DNA of 64,000 nt from Cellulophaga omnivescoria (lineage in GTDB: Bacteria > Bacteroidota > Bacteroidia > Flavobacteriales > Flavobacteriaceae), in NCBI RefSeq assembly GCF_001999725.1, contig NZ_MDDP01000048.1, positions 1 through 64,000 on the forward strand, written 5' to 3'. Made by a program: the position numbers and the translations under genes. This document shows positions 53,281 to 63,680 of this stretch, one piece after another (position 1 is the first letter of the stretch; every line of letters begins with the position of its first letter). Under the pieces are notes generated by a model that was given only the letters and a program-made list of their open reading frames with translations, was not told the DNA's origin and made no database searches.

Positions 53281-53317
53281 ACCCGATAAACTTAGTTAAA
53301 GTTTATCGGGTTTTTTA
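53281..53317. terminator. Terminator after the FKBP gene
   Basis: ACCCGATAAAC / GTTTATCGGGT stem with a 9-nt loop and a run of T. Confidence 0.87.
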
Positions 53318-53335
53318 TACTAAATATGTTTTTCT

Positions 53336-53524
53336 CTACTCTTCATAGTTTGTAGAAGTCTTCATTTTTTTATAGCCAGTGTAAGTTAGTAAAATGCCAT
53401 TGGCAATACATATAATACCAATAGTTTTTTGTTGTAAAGTAAGTAATGCAATACCGCCAATTATACCGCAAATGCCAAATGTAGTTAATTGTTTGCCTTT
53501 ATGGTATTGCTTATTAGTGCTCAT
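53336..53524 (-). CDS. Small hypothetical membrane protein
   Basis: 62 aa with two transmembrane helices (FGICGIIGGIALLTLQQ, GIICIANGILLTYTGYK) and short polar ends. 14 nt downstream of the CDF transporter gene on the same strand, so likely co-transcribed. Unrecognised, but plausible as a small accessory membrane protein. Confidence 0.68.
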   Translation of the reverse strand: MSTNKQYHKGKQLTTFGICGIIGGIALLTLQQKTIGIICIANGILLTYTGYKKMKTSTNYEE

Positions 53525-53538
53525 AGTTTTGTTGTTTG

Positions 53539-54414
53539 TTATTCATAATTGTCTGGCTCTATATGTATTAAAACATATTCTAGATTTGGAATTTCTGCCA
53601 TAAGATAATCTTTTAATTTGTGAGATATATCATGGCCTTCTTTTACTGTAATTTTTCCGTCTACAATGGCGTGCAAATCTATATGGTATTTCATTCCGGC
53701 CTTTCTAATAAAACATTTTTCGGTATCTAAAACGCCATCAACCTGTGTAGATTTAGTTCTTATTTCATCAATTAAATCATCATACAATTGCTCATCCATA
53801 ACCTCGCCAAGTGCAGGTCTTAAAATTAAATAGCTGTTATAGAGGATAAAACCAGAGGCAAGTAGGGCAGCCCAATCATCTGCAGTTTCATATCCTTTAC
53901 CACAAATTAGTGCAATAGAGATACCAATAAATGCCATTATAGATGTTATGGCATCGCTTCTGTGGTGCCAAGCATCTGCTTTTAAAGAGGTACTATGTAT
54001 TTGCTTACTCTTTTTTAGAACTATACGGTACAGAACTTCTTTCCAAATAATAATAACTCCTAAAACAATAAGTGTCCAGGCTTTTGGTATTTTGTGTGGT
54101 GTTTGTATGTTCTGTATACTTTCATATGCTATTATAGTGGCAGATGTAACTAAAAAAGCAACAACCAAAAAAGTAATTAAGGGTTCTATTTTTCCGTGCC
54201 CGTATGGGTGATTTTCATCTGCAGGGCGTTTAGCATATTTAAATCCAACAAGCACTAGTAAAGAAGAAAAAACATCTGTAGTAGACTCAATAGCATCTGC
54301 AATAAGTGCATAAGAATTACCAAAAAAACCAGCAAGTCCTTTAATAATAGCGAGACAAAGGTTGCCTATTATGCTAAAATAGGTTGTTTTAATGGCGGTG
54401 TCTTCAACATTCAT
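53539..54414 (-). CDS. Cation diffusion facilitator (CDF) transporter
   Basis: 291 aa, a metal/proton antiporter predicted to export Zn, Co or Fe. Six transmembrane helices; the ADAIESTTDVFSS segment (39-51) and KADAWHHRSDAITS carry the transport-site acidic residues and His, and DENHPYGHGKIEPL the family's characteristic turn. The C-terminal cytoplasmic domain ends YVLIHIEPDNYE. Metal selectivity cannot be fixed by eye. Followed by the 62-aa membrane protein gene; upstream gene is ftsE (26 nt). Confidence 0.9.
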   Translation of the reverse strand: MNVEDTAIKTTYFSIIGNLCLAIIKGLAGFFGNSYALIADAIESTTDVFSSLLVLVGFKYAKRPADENHPYGHGKIEPLITFLVVAFLVTSATIIAYESIQNIQTPHKIPKAWTLIVLGVIIIWKEVLYRIVLKKSKQIHSTSLKADAWHHRSDAITSIMAFIGISIALICGKGYETADDWAALLASGFILYNSYLILRPALGEVMDEQLYDDLIDEIRTKSTQVDGVLDTEKCFIRKAGMKYHIDLHAIVDGKITVKEGHDISHKLKDYLMAEIPNLEYVLIHIEPDNYE

Positions 54415-54439
54415 AGTTGTAGGCCTTTTGCAAGTTTTT

Positions 54440-55123
54440 TTAAACGGCGCGTTGTACTACTTCAAACACCTTATTATCATCACACTTTAAGGTTTTAGAG
54501 GGGTATTTTAATATAAGCGCATAGTCGTGTGTTGCCATTAAAATTGTACGTCCGGCTTTATTTATATCCTGTAGTACTTTCATAACCTCTACACTAGTTT
54601 GCGGGTCTAGGTTACCAGTTGGTTCATCGGCTAAAATAAGTTCTGGGTCGTTAAGCAAAGCACGTGCTATGGCAATACGTTGTTGTTCTCCGCCAGAAAG
54701 CTCATGAGGAAATTTAAAACCTTTAGTTTTCATCCCAACCTTGTCTAAAACTTCTTCAATTTTAGTATCCATTTTGGTACGGTCTTTCCAACCTGTAGCT
54801 TTTAAAACAAAAAGTAAATTGTTATTTATGGTGCGGTCTGGTAATAATTTAAAATCCTGAAAAACAATACCAAGTTTACGGCGTAAAAAAGGAATGTCTT
54901 TTTCTTGCATTGTTTTTAAATCTATATCTACAATATTGCCAGTACCTTCTTTTAATGCCAAGTCACCATAAAGGGTTTTCATAAAACTACTTTTTCCGCT
55001 ACCTGTTTTCCCTATTAAATATACAAACTCGCCTTTTTTTATTTTCAAGGAGATGTTATTAAGTACAAGGTTGTCTTTTTGGTAAACAGAAACATCTTTA
55101 AGTTCTAAAATAGTGTCTTGCAT
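54440..55123 (-). CDS. ftsE: FtsE-like ABC transporter ATP-binding protein
   Basis: 227 aa, an ABC ATPase with Walker [10 protein letters not shown] (38-46), the LSGGEQQR signature (142-149) and Walker B/D-loop [11 protein letters not shown] (163-173). Sequence and size fit FtsE, which with FtsX couples cell division to septal wall hydrolases; no ftsX is in the window, and the two are often unlinked in Bacteroidota. Starts 174 bp from the divergent TPR gene. Confidence 0.88.
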   Translation of the reverse strand: MQDTILELKDVSVYQKDNLVLNNISLKIKKGEFVYLIGKTGSGKSSFMKTLYGDLALKEGTGNIVDIDLKTMQEKDIPFLRRKLGIVFQDFKLLPDRTINNNLLFVLKATGWKDRTKMDTKIEEVLDKVGMKTKGFKFPHELSGGEQQRIAIARALLNDPELILADEPTGNLDPQTSVEVMKVLQDINKAGRTILMATHDYALILKYPSKTLKCDDNKVFEVVQRAV

Positions 55124-55297
55124 AAATTTTGAGGTAAATAAATTTACTGGTATTATTGTTGATATAAAAGTAATAAGTTTAAGGGTAAAAGTAAGGTGCT
55201 TTGGTAAAAAATATTTTTCTTAGTTTTAATATACTTTTGGCCATTTTAAACGTTATATAATTTAACAAAGGTATATCACTATAAGACCTTAGTCTAT

Positions 55298-58200
55298 ATG
55301 AAAATGAAAAAAATAGCAATACTCCTATGTTTTATGGGGATGTCTATCTATGGATATTCGCAAAAAACAGAAATTTACACAAACAAAAATAAAGATTACG
55401 TAAAAGCATTGTCTTTGTACAACGACAAGCAGTATCAAGCATCGCAAGCTGTTTTTAAGGAAGTAGCAAAAAGCACCGATGATTACGAGACAAAAGCCAA
55501 TAGCTATTATTACATTGCTACCGCTGCAATACGTCTAAACCAGTTAGGGGCAGATAAGCTTATGGAGCAATTTGTAGAAGACTACCCAACGTCTACCAAA
55601 AGAAATACAGCTTATTTAGATGTGGCAGATTATTATTTTGAAACAGGCAAATATCCGCACGCTTTAAAATGGTATGCAAAGGTAGACCAATCTTCTATGT
55701 CTAGGAAAGACAAAGAACGATTTGAGTTTAATAATGGTTATGCTCTTTTTTCATCTAAAAAATATAAAGATGCAGAGCGTTATTTAAATCGTGTTACCAA
55801 CTCTGCAACCTATGGTTCTCAGGCAAAATACTACTTAGGGTATATTGCTTATGAACAAGATAATTACCAAGAGGCTAATGAGCGTTTTGACCAGATTACA
55901 GATCAGGATGAGTTAAAAGAAAAACTATCATACTACCAAGCAGATATGAACTTTAAGCTTGGTAATTTTGAAAAAGCCATAGCACTTGCTAAAGAACAGT
56001 TGCCAAAGGCAGATAGGAATGAGGTATCAGAATTAAATAAAATAATAGGAGAAAGTTATTTTAATCTTAAGCAATACAACAACGCTATACCATACTTAAC
56101 AGAGTATAAAGGTAAACGTGGTAAATGGAGTAATACAGATTATTATTTACTTGGATACAGTTACTATAAGCAAGGAGATTACGCAAATGGTATAGACCAG
56201 TTTAATAATATTATAGATGGTGATAATAGTGTGTCTCAAAACGCATATTACCATTTGGCTGAATGTTATTTAAAGCTAGATAAAAAACAAGAGGCTTTAA
56301 ATGCATTTAAAAATGCGGCACAAATGGATTATTCTGAGGAAATTAAGAAAGATGCTTATTTAAACTACGCCAGACTTAGTTATGAAATTGGAAATGCCTA
56401 CGAGCCTGTACCGTCTGTACTAACTAAATATTTAGAAACATATCCAAATACTGAGCATACTAAAGAAATTCAGGAGCTTTTAGTAGACTCTTACATTACC
56501 TCTAAAAACTATAAAGGTGCTTTAGAGTTACTAGAGAAAAACAAAAACTATGCAAGTAAAGAAACCTACCAAAAGGTTGCTTTTTACAGGGGAGTAGAAT
56601 TGTTTTTAGAGCAAGATTATGAGAGTTCTTTAAAGGCTTTTAACTTGTCTTTAGATAATGCAGAGGAGCCTAAATTTAAAGCTAGAGCAAATTTCTGGAA
56701 AGCAGAATCGCTTTATTTGCTTAATAAGTTTGATGATGCTTTGGTGTCGTTTGTTGCTTTTCAGCAAAACCCAATGTCTGTTTCTACAGATGAAAATAAG
56801 GAGTTAGATTACAATTTAGCGTATACTTATTTTAAGCTGAATGATTATGTAAATGCAACATCATACTATAAAAAATATACAGATAGCAAGCCAGAAGATG
56901 AGGCTAAGTTAAATGACGCTTATTTGCGTTTAGGAGATTGTTACTTTGTAACTAGTAAGTACTGGCCGGCAATAGAGACGTACAATATTGCTTTAAAAAA
57001 TAGAGGCGGACAAAAAGATTATGCTGCCTACCAAAGAGCATTAAGTTATGGTTTTGTTGGTAAGAGTGATACAAAGATTGATGAATTAAAAACCTTTGTT
57101 ACAAAATATAGCAATTCTACCTTAAAAGACGATGCTTTGTATGAGCTAGGAAACACCTATATTAAACTAGGTAATGAAGATTTAGGTTTACATGCGTATA
57201 ACAAACTTATTGAAGAGTATAAGGGGAGTAGTTTAGTGCCAAGGGCACTATTACGCCAAGGTTTAGTACACTACAATGCCAGCAGAAATGAGCAAGCATT
57301 GGCTAAGTTTAAAACTGTTGTACGTGACCACGCAAAAACACAAGAAGCTATACAAGCTGTGGCAACAGCAAAATTAGTTTATGTAGATCTTGGTAGGGTA
57401 GATGAGTATGCAAACTGGGTTAGAGATTTAGATTTTGTAGAAGTTACAGATTCAGAATTGGATAACGCCACTTATGAGTCGGCAGAAAAGCAATTTATAG
57501 AAAACAAAACAGATGCAGCTATTAAGGGGTATGAGAATTATATAAAAGAATTCCCTAACGGCTCACATATTTTAGATGCCAACTTTAAGCTTGCACAATT
57601 GTATTTTGCTAAAGGGCAAAAAATAACTGCTTTGCCTCATTATAAGTATGTGGCAGACCAAGGTGGTACAGAATTTACAGAGCAGGCTATAGCGCGTGTT
57701 TGCGAAATTTATATAGCAGATAATAAATATACAGATGCTTTTCCTTACCTAGAAAAGCTAGAGCAAACGGCAAATATTAAGCAAAACGTAACCTTTGCAC
57801 AATCTAACTTAATGAAAGGTTATTACAACCAAAAGAACTACAGTAAAACTATTGCTTATGCAGAAAAAGTGTTGGCTACAGAGAGTATAGATAACCGTAT
57901 TAAAAGTGATGCTCATATTATGATAGCGCGTTCTGCTATTAAAACTAATAATGAGCCTAAGGCAAAAGAGGCTTATGCTATTGTACAAAAAATAGCAACA
58001 GGAGAAAGAGGAGCAGAGGCTTGGTACTACAATGCTTATTTTAAGCATAAAGAGCAAGATTATGAAGGTTCTTCAGAGGCAGTACAAACATTGGTAAAAG
58101 ATTTTTCTGGATATAAAGAGTGGGCAGGTAAAGGGCTTTTAATTATGGCTAAAAACTACTACGCATTAGGAGATGCCTACCAAGCAAATTATATTTTAGA

Positions 58201-58321
58201 AAACATTATTAAAAACTTTGGCAGTTACCCAGATATAGTAGCAGAGGCGCAAACAGAGCAACGACTTATTAAAACTAAGGAGTCGCGCAGCAACTCGTCT
58301 ATAAATCCAGACGGCAACTAA
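55298..58321 (+). CDS. Secreted TPR-repeat protein, partner of a plug-less barrel
   Basis: 1007 aa with a Sec signal peptide (MSIYGYSQ, cut near 22); ATG 55304 is an alternative start with the same signal. The whole mature part is a tetratricopeptide solenoid of about 25 helix pairs (NGYALFSSKKYKDAERYL, YLGYIAYEQDNYQEANERF, SYYKQGDYANGIDQFNNI and many more), suited to protein binding on the periplasmic side of the outer membrane. Followed after 31 nt by the outer-membrane barrel gene, an arrangement repeated in Flavobacteriia near ftsE. Substrate or complex unknown. Confidence 0.9.
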   Translation: MKMKKIAILLCFMGMSIYGYSQKTEIYTNKNKDYVKALSLYNDKQYQASQAVFKEVAKSTDDYETKANSYYYIATAAIRLNQLGADKLMEQFVEDYPTSTKRNTAYLDVADYYFETGKYPHALKWYAKVDQSSMSRKDKERFEFNNGYALFSSKKYKDAERYLNRVTNSATYGSQAKYYLGYIAYEQDNYQEANERFDQITDQDELKEKLSYYQADMNFKLGNFEKAIALAKEQLPKADRNEVSELNKIIGESYFNLKQYNNAIPYLTEYKGKRGKWSNTDYYLLGYSYYKQGDYANGIDQFNNIIDGDNSVSQNAYYHLAECYLKLDKKQEALNAFKNAAQMDYSEEIKKDAYLNYARLSYEIGNAYEPVPSVLTKYLETYPNTEHTKEIQELLVDSYITSKNYKGALELLEKNKNYASKETYQKVAFYRGVELFLEQDYESSLKAFNLSLDNAEEPKFKARANFWKAESLYLLNKFDDALVSFVAFQQNPMSVSTDENKELDYNLAYTYFKLNDYVNATSYYKKYTDSKPEDEAKLNDAYLRLGDCYFVTSKYWPAIETYNIALKNRGGQKDYAAYQRALSYGFVGKSDTKIDELKTFVTKYSNSTLKDDALYELGNTYIKLGNEDLGLHAYNKLIEEYKGSSLVPRALLRQGLVHYNASRNEQALAKFKTVVRDHAKTQEAIQAVATAKLVYVDLGRVDEYANWVRDLDFVEVTDSELDNATYESAEKQFIENKTDAAIKGYENYIKEFPNGSHILDANFKLAQLYFAKGQKITALPHYKYVADQGGTEFTEQAIARVCEIYIADNKYTDAFPYLEKLEQTANIKQNVTFAQSNLMKGYYNQKNYSKTIAYAEKVLATESIDNRIKSDAHIMIARSAIKTNNEPKAKEAYAIVQKIATGERGAEAWYYNAYFKHKEQDYEGSSEAVQTLVKDFSGYKEWAGKGLLIMAKNYYALGDAYQANYILENIIKNFGSYPDIVAEAQTEQRLIKTKESRSNSSINPDGN

Positions 58322-58352
58322 TAAACAGGTAACAAAAAAATAAGAACACACT

Positions 58353-60122
58353 ATGCAAAAGTATATCTATATAATTATTACTTTATTTCTAGGATTGGCA
58401 CAATTTGCCTTTGCACAAGAAAAAGATAAGGATGAAGAGGAAAAAGATTTAGGAACAGAGACTGTAACAGTGGTAAAAGCCTACAAGCCAACTATTGCAG
58501 ATGCTTTTAAATTAAAGTCTACACCAGTAATTAACGGTGCCGTAGAACTAAAGAAAAAGCCAATTAAATACAGTATTTTTTCTGTGCCGGTAGCTTCTAC
58601 ATTTACTCCAGCAAAAGGAAAAGCTACTGCAGTAAAAAAGAGAAAGCCAGAGGAATTGTTTAATTCATACGCTTCTATAGGTTTAGGAAACTACAGTAAT
58701 GCACTGGTAGATTTTTATACTAGTAGACCTATTAACAGAAATGAAACGTTAGATATTGGATTAAACCACCATTCTTCTCGTGGAGATATAGAAGAAGCTC
58801 CTGTAGATAATGTTTTTTATGATACTAAAGTAAAAGGTATTTATACCAGAAGAGAAAGAGATTTGGAGTGGAATGCTAATGTAGGATTGCAACACAAGTT
58901 GTATAGCTGGTATGGAGTAACGGAAGATGCTTTAGGTGCAACACCAGAAAGTTTAATAGATGAAAAACAACACTATTTTGATGCTGAACTTGGAGGCGAA
59001 CTTAAAATGGAAGATTATCTAATAAAAGGAGGTGATGTATTGTTAAGACGTTTTTGGGACGCAACAGAATCTGGTGAAAATAGAGCGGTTATTAACGCAG
59101 CTGTAGAAGTCCCAATTTCTAATGAGCTTATTAATTTTAATGTAAAACTAGATTACCTTGGTGGTAAATTTAAAAATGCTAGTTTAAATAATACGGACAA
59201 TACTGGAGAAATTAAATTTGGTCAAGTACAGTTTGGTGTAAACCCTAGTCTGGTAATTTTAAGAGATGACCTTACTTTAAATTTAGGAGCTAATGTAGTT
59301 TATGGTTTAGATACAGAAGCTAGCAATAGTAATTTTTATGTTTATCCAGCAGTAACAGCATCTTATAGGTTATCTGGAGAAACAGCTATTGCATATGGTG
59401 GTATAGAAGGAGATTTACACCAAAACTCTTATCACGATTTTGTAGATGAAAATCCATTTGTGTCTCCAATGCTTACAATTTTACCAACCGATAGTCAGTA
59501 CAATGCTTACGCTGGTTTAAAAGGACAGTTGTTAACTAACTTAGGATACAATGTAAAGGCATCTTATAAGGCAGATAATAATAGAGCATTATATAAATTA
59601 AATCCAGAAAATACATTTAGAGCAGATGAAGATAAAGATTATCATTTAGGAAATACGTTTGATATTTTTTATGATGATATTAAAACATTTTCATTTTTTG
59701 GACAATTAAATGTAGATGTAAACAGAAATTTTGCTTTAGGTATAAATGCAGAAGTCTTTAGCTACACAACAGAAACAGACAATCCTGCGTGGAACTTGCC
59801 AAAAGTAAAAGGATCGTTGTTTATGGATTATCAAATTAATGAAAAATGGTTTATGGGAGCTAACTTATTCTTTGTAGGTGAAAGAGAAGATTTAAGCTCT
59901 GTAGCTGCTACAGGTACACAACCACAAGATTTTGCATCTACAGTGGTAACTTTAGATAGTTATTTTGATGCTAATGCGCATATTGGTTACCGTTTAGATG
60001 AAAAATTATCTCTCTTTATAAAAACTGCAAATATTACAAATAATAGTTACCAACGTTGGGCAAATTATCCGGTACAAGGTTTTCAGGTACTTGCAGGAGC
60101 AACATATAAGTTTAATTGGTAA
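58353..60122 (+). CDS. TonB-receptor-like outer-membrane barrel without plug
   Basis: 589 aa; Sec signal peptide (AQFAFAQ), an acidic Lys/Glu stretch, then LGTETVTVVKAYKPTIADAF, which resembles a TonB box. There is no plug domain: barrel strands start at about 105 (FNSYASIGLGNYSNALVDFY) and run to the C-terminal Trp (ATYKFNW). Receptors normally have a plug of about 120 residues, so this is either a pore-like or a partner-gated barrel. Co-transcribed with the TPR solenoid upstream, which may gate or recruit it. Annotated in related genomes as a TonB-dependent receptor, from memory. Confidence 0.85.
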   Translation: MQKYIYIIITLFLGLAQFAFAQEKDKDEEEKDLGTETVTVVKAYKPTIADAFKLKSTPVINGAVELKKKPIKYSIFSVPVASTFTPAKGKATAVKKRKPEELFNSYASIGLGNYSNALVDFYTSRPINRNETLDIGLNHHSSRGDIEEAPVDNVFYDTKVKGIYTRRERDLEWNANVGLQHKLYSWYGVTEDALGATPESLIDEKQHYFDAELGGELKMEDYLIKGGDVLLRRFWDATESGENRAVINAAVEVPISNELINFNVKLDYLGGKFKNASLNNTDNTGEIKFGQVQFGVNPSLVILRDDLTLNLGANVVYGLDTEASNSNFYVYPAVTASYRLSGETAIAYGGIEGDLHQNSYHDFVDENPFVSPMLTILPTDSQYNAYAGLKGQLLTNLGYNVKASYKADNNRALYKLNPENTFRADEDKDYHLGNTFDIFYDDIKTFSFFGQLNVDVNRNFALGINAEVFSYTTETDNPAWNLPKVKGSLFMDYQINEKWFMGANLFFVGEREDLSSVAATGTQPQDFASTVVTLDSYFDANAHIGYRLDEKLSLFIKTANITNNSYQRWANYPVQGFQVLAGATYKFNW

Positions 60123-60204
60123 TAAAAATATGATTTAAACGTTATAAAGTTTCACTATATGTAAATGATTTGTAAGTAATTAATGAACCATTTAAAACTT
60201 TATA

Positions 60205-60477
60205 ATGAATTTGTCAGAACAATTAATACTTTGTAAGAAATGTGAAAATAGAAAGTTTGATCCTAATACCGGAATAAATTGTTCCTTAACAGGTAAAAAA
60301 CCAAATTTTGAAGACACTTGTAGCACTTTTGTTTTAGATGCTAAAGAAGCAGAGAAAATAGCGGCAAAGGGTCAGGCATCTGCTTATGTTAAAGAAGATT
60401 CTAAACAAAATATGTGGTGGGTTTTAGGTGTAGTTCTAATAGTTATAAAAATTATATGGAGATTTAGTAGAGATTAG
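60205..60477 (+). CDS. Small zinc-ribbon-like membrane protein
   Basis: 90 aa. Cysteines at 10, 13, 26 and 39 (LCKKCENRKF, NCSLTGKKP, DTCSTF) suggest a small metal-binding ribbon, followed by a transmembrane helix near the C-terminus (WWVLGVVLIVIKIIW). No family named. 4 nt before the next gene, so likely one unit. Confidence 0.7.
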   Translation: MNLSEQLILCKKCENRKFDPNTGINCSLTGKKPNFEDTCSTFVLDAKEAEKIAAKGQASAYVKEDSKQNMWWVLGVVLIVIKIIWRFSRD

Positions 60478-60481
60478 TTAG

Positions 60482-61120
60482 ATGTTGTATCGTAATCAAA
60501 ACAAAGCATTAAACTGGAAACTAATAGACGCTCTATTTGAAAAGCAAATAGAGCAGTCCTTAAATATTCAATCTGGTTACAATCAAATTAAAAAAGTTTT
60601 ATTGCGTCGTAATTTTCCAATTTTAAATATAGATGAACAGAAACTATATTTAGAGTTTAAAGATTGGTTGGTTGAGGTTTTAAAAAGAGAACCTATACCT
60701 AAAGACATTAAATCAATCTATTTTGGACTTGCTAATTTGTCATTTCCGGAATTTGATGATGGTAAAATTAAAACTACTGTCTATATAGCAGGTTCTAAAA
60801 ATAAACCAGATGAAGATTTAGATTGGAACTCTGCCCTAGAATATCTACCCAAAAGACGCTACTTGTTACTAAACAATTTTGAAGAATTAGATGTGTTTGT
60901 AGAAAAACACAAACTAAGTACAAAATATAAAGTTTTAGTGTGTAACGGCCTATTAAATTTACTTGTGCTAAAAGTTATGCAAGACTTAAAAGATGATTTG
61001 CTTACATACAAAATACGGAAATACTTGTTTGCGGAGTCAATTTTAACAAGAGATGAACTTTATTTTGGCGCAGGGTATGATTCTGGTACTACATATATTC
61101 TTGGAATGTTGAGTAAATAA
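60482..61120 (+). CDS. Hypothetical cytoplasmic protein
   Basis: 212 aa, mixed alpha-beta with no signal peptide. Conserved-looking segments are YLEFKDWLVEVLKREPIPKD, IYFGLANLSFPEFDDGK and the C-terminal FGAGYDSGTTYILGML. No recognised family; it resembles small cytoplasmic proteins common in Flavobacteriia. Second gene of a two-gene unit with the ribbon-like protein. Confidence 0.7.
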   Translation: MLYRNQNKALNWKLIDALFEKQIEQSLNIQSGYNQIKKVLLRRNFPILNIDEQKLYLEFKDWLVEVLKREPIPKDIKSIYFGLANLSFPEFDDGKIKTTVYIAGSKNKPDEDLDWNSALEYLPKRRYLLLNNFEELDVFVEKHKLSTKYKVLVCNGLLNLLVLKVMQDLKDDLLTYKIRKYLFAESILTRDELYFGAGYDSGTTYILGMLSK

Positions 61121-61204
61121 TTATAGGCTTTATATTATTCATTTTTTATCAGTTTATTTTTAAATCTTTTTATTTCATTATTTTTGAAGAAACTCAAAAG
61201 ACTA

Positions 61205-62824
61205 ATGAAAAAACTAACATTTGTTTTACTGCTGGCAATTGCAGCGTGTAATCCTAAAAAAGAAAAGGTAGACTTTATAGTTACTAACGCTAATGTCTAC
61301 ACTGTAGATTCTACTTTTGCAAAAGCACAGGCTTTTGCAGTAAAAGATAATTTATTTGTTGCCGTTGGTACAGAGCAAGAAATTTCAGAAAAATATGCGT
61401 CAGATAAAACAATAGACGCGGGCGGTAAAACAATTACTCCTGGTTTAATAGATGCGCACTGTCATTTTTTTGGTTTAGGAATGAATCAGCAAGTGGTAGA
61501 TTTGGTAGATACTAAAAGTTTTGATGAGGTAGTAGAGCGTGTTTCTGCTTTCCAGAAAACAAATACAAAAACATTTATAGCTGGTAGAGGTTGGGATCAG
61601 AACGATTGGGAAATAAAAGAATTTCCAACAAAAGAAGCATTAGATTCACTTTTTCCTTCAATTCCTGTAGTTTTAGAACGTGTAGATGGACACGCATATC
61701 TTGTAAATCAATATGCATTAGATTTAGCTAATATTACTTCAGAAACAAAAGTAAATGGTGGTGAAATTGTAAAGGTTAATGGTAAACTTACAGGTGTTTT
61801 GGTAGATAATCCTATGGCAATGGTAGATGCCGTTTTGCCTAAACCAAGTGTAGCTACACAGGTACAAGCATTAAAAGATGCAGAAAAAATTTGTTTAGAT
61901 TATGGTTTAACAACGGTTAATGATGCAGGTTTAAATAAACAAACTATAGAAATTATTGATAGCTTACAGCAAAACGGAGAATTAGATATTCGTGTTTATG
62001 CTATGATAAGCGCAAACAAAGAAAACTTAGATTACTATTTAAGTAAAGGAGTAGTAAAAACAGATGGTTTAAATGTGCGCTCTGTAAAAGTATACGGAGA
62101 TGGGGCTTTAGGCTCTAGAGGTGCAGCTTTAAAAGAAGAGTATTCAGACAAACACAATCATTTTGGAGCAATGGTTACTCCTGTAGACCAAATAAATAGC
62201 CTTGCAAAAAGAATAGCAAAAACGAAATACCAGATGAATACGCACGCCATAGGAGATTCTGCTAATGTAGCAGTATTACGCGCATACAAATCTGCCTTAA
62301 AAAATACAAAAGACAGACGCTGGAAAGTAGAGCATGCACAAGTTATTGCACCACAAGATTTTGACTATTTTAAATTAGGTATTATCCCATCTGTACAACC
62401 AACCCACGCAACTAGTGATATGTATTGGGCAGAAGAAAGACTAGGTGAGGAGCGTGTTAAGGGAGCTTATGCATTTAAAAAATTATTAGATATAGCAGGT
62501 GTTGTTGCATTGGGTACAGATTTTCCGGTAGAACGTGTTAGTCCGTTTTTAACTTTTTATGCTGCTGTTGCCAGAAAAGATACTAAAAATTACCCTGAAG
62601 GTGGTTTTCAAATGGAAAATGCTTTATCAAGAGAAGAAACATTAAAAGGAATGACAATTTGGGCAGCTTATTCTAATTTTGAAGAAAATGAAAAAGGTAG
62701 TATTGAGCCGGGTAAAAAAGCAGATTTTGTAGTGTTAAGTGATAATATTATGGAGGTTGAAGCCTCTAAAATACCAACAATAACAGCAGAACAAGTTTTT
62801 ATAGGCGGTAAGCAAGTAAAGTAA
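61205..62824 (+). CDS. YtcJ-like amidohydrolase lipoprotein
   Basis: 539 aa from the ATG at 61205 (an in-frame TTG at 61184 gives a poorer leader). Lipobox LAIAACNPKK (Cys15). Amidohydrolase_3 fold with metal-binding HCH in LIDAHCHFFGLG, then YGDGALGSRGAAL, NTHAIGDSANVAV, the late VEHAQVI, and LGTDFPVERVSP. YtcJ/AepA-type enzymes hydrolyse or deaminate unusual substrates with Zn; the substrate here is unknown. Exported, single gene with terminator. Confidence 0.88.
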   Translation: MKKLTFVLLLAIAACNPKKEKVDFIVTNANVYTVDSTFAKAQAFAVKDNLFVAVGTEQEISEKYASDKTIDAGGKTITPGLIDAHCHFFGLGMNQQVVDLVDTKSFDEVVERVSAFQKTNTKTFIAGRGWDQNDWEIKEFPTKEALDSLFPSIPVVLERVDGHAYLVNQYALDLANITSETKVNGGEIVKVNGKLTGVLVDNPMAMVDAVLPKPSVATQVQALKDAEKICLDYGLTTVNDAGLNKQTIEIIDSLQQNGELDIRVYAMISANKENLDYYLSKGVVKTDGLNVRSVKVYGDGALGSRGAALKEEYSDKHNHFGAMVTPVDQINSLAKRIAKTKYQMNTHAIGDSANVAVLRAYKSALKNTKDRRWKVEHAQVIAPQDFDYFKLGIIPSVQPTHATSDMYWAEERLGEERVKGAYAFKKLLDIAGVVALGTDFPVERVSPFLTFYAAVARKDTKNYPEGGFQMENALSREETLKGMTIWAAYSNFEENEKGSIEPGKKADFVVLSDNIMEVEASKIPTITAEQVFIGGKQVK

Positions 62825-62851
62825 TTATAGCTAAAGTTTGCGAAAAAAAAT

Positions 62852-62884
62852 AAACCCGAAACTAGTTTTAGTTTCGGGTTTTGT
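62852..62884. terminator. Terminator between convergent genes
   Basis: AAACCCGAAAC / GTTTCGGGTTT stem with an 8-nt loop, suitable for both the amidohydrolase and the DUF2911 gene. Confidence 0.86.
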
Positions 62885-62903
62885 ATTTTAATAATTTAAT
62901 ATT

Positions 62904-63437
62904 TTACATACTAACTGCATAAGGAACAGAAACTAAAGTAGTTCCCCAACCCATTACCATATCAGTATCTGTAAACGTAATAGAAAAAGCTTCTAAAGAC
63001 TCTTTGTTTTTAGATACTTTGCCAGTTACTCTAACAGCATCTGCATCTTCTTCATAAGAATAAGCTCCCCATTGGTTTAAGTTCTGGTTTAAAATTATAG
63101 TCCATTGCTTATCTCCAGGAATAGAAAATAAAGAGTACGTACCTGCTTTTACTGTTTTACCGCCAAATTTAGTATCTGTGTAAAAAGTAATTTCTGCCGC
63201 CTCATTAGCACCAGTTCTCCATACTTTTCCTGCAGGAGCCAAATCTTTAACTAATCTTCCTTTTAATTGTGGTCTACTGTAAACTACGCGAATGTTCTTT
63301 TTAGAAATTTTGTAGCTAGATGGCTGTGAAGCAATGTCTGCTGGACTTTTATCTAATCCAGGGAATTTTTGAGCAGTAGCATTTGTAGTAAATACCATAG
63401 TTAATACAAGTGCTGATAAAGCAAATAATCTTTTCAT
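62904..63437 (-). CDS. DUF2911 secreted protein
   Basis: 177 aa; Sec signal peptide (TTNATAQ, 1-23). A single DUF2911 domain with the characteristic VWRTGANEAAEITFYTDTKF and GTYSLFSIPGDKQWTIILN, a beta sandwich found in many exported Bacteroidota proteins whose function is unknown. Single gene, convergent with the amidohydrolase. Confidence 0.88.
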   Translation of the reverse strand: MKRLFALSALVLTMVFTTNATAQKFPGLDKSPADIASQPSSYKISKKNIRVVYSRPQLKGRLVKDLAPAGKVWRTGANEAAEITFYTDTKFGGKTVKAGTYSLFSIPGDKQWTIILNQNLNQWGAYSYEEDADAVRVTGKVSKNKESLEAFSITFTDTDMVMGWGTTLVSVPYAVSM

Positions 63438-63680
63438 AAATGTTTGTTTTTTGTGTTTTTCAAATTTAGCGACATTTTCGCAGTAATGAATTATATGGTC
63501 GCTAAAATTATGCCAACTTACAAAATGATTGTTTTTTTTGTAAAAATAGTTCTGCTAAATATCAAATATGATGTATTTTTTTAAATAAAGTTACAATTTA
63601 AAGCCATTTAGACATATTATGTTTTTAAATTGAAACCTTTAGTTCATCTTTGTAATCAAATTGATATAAAGAATAAAAAT

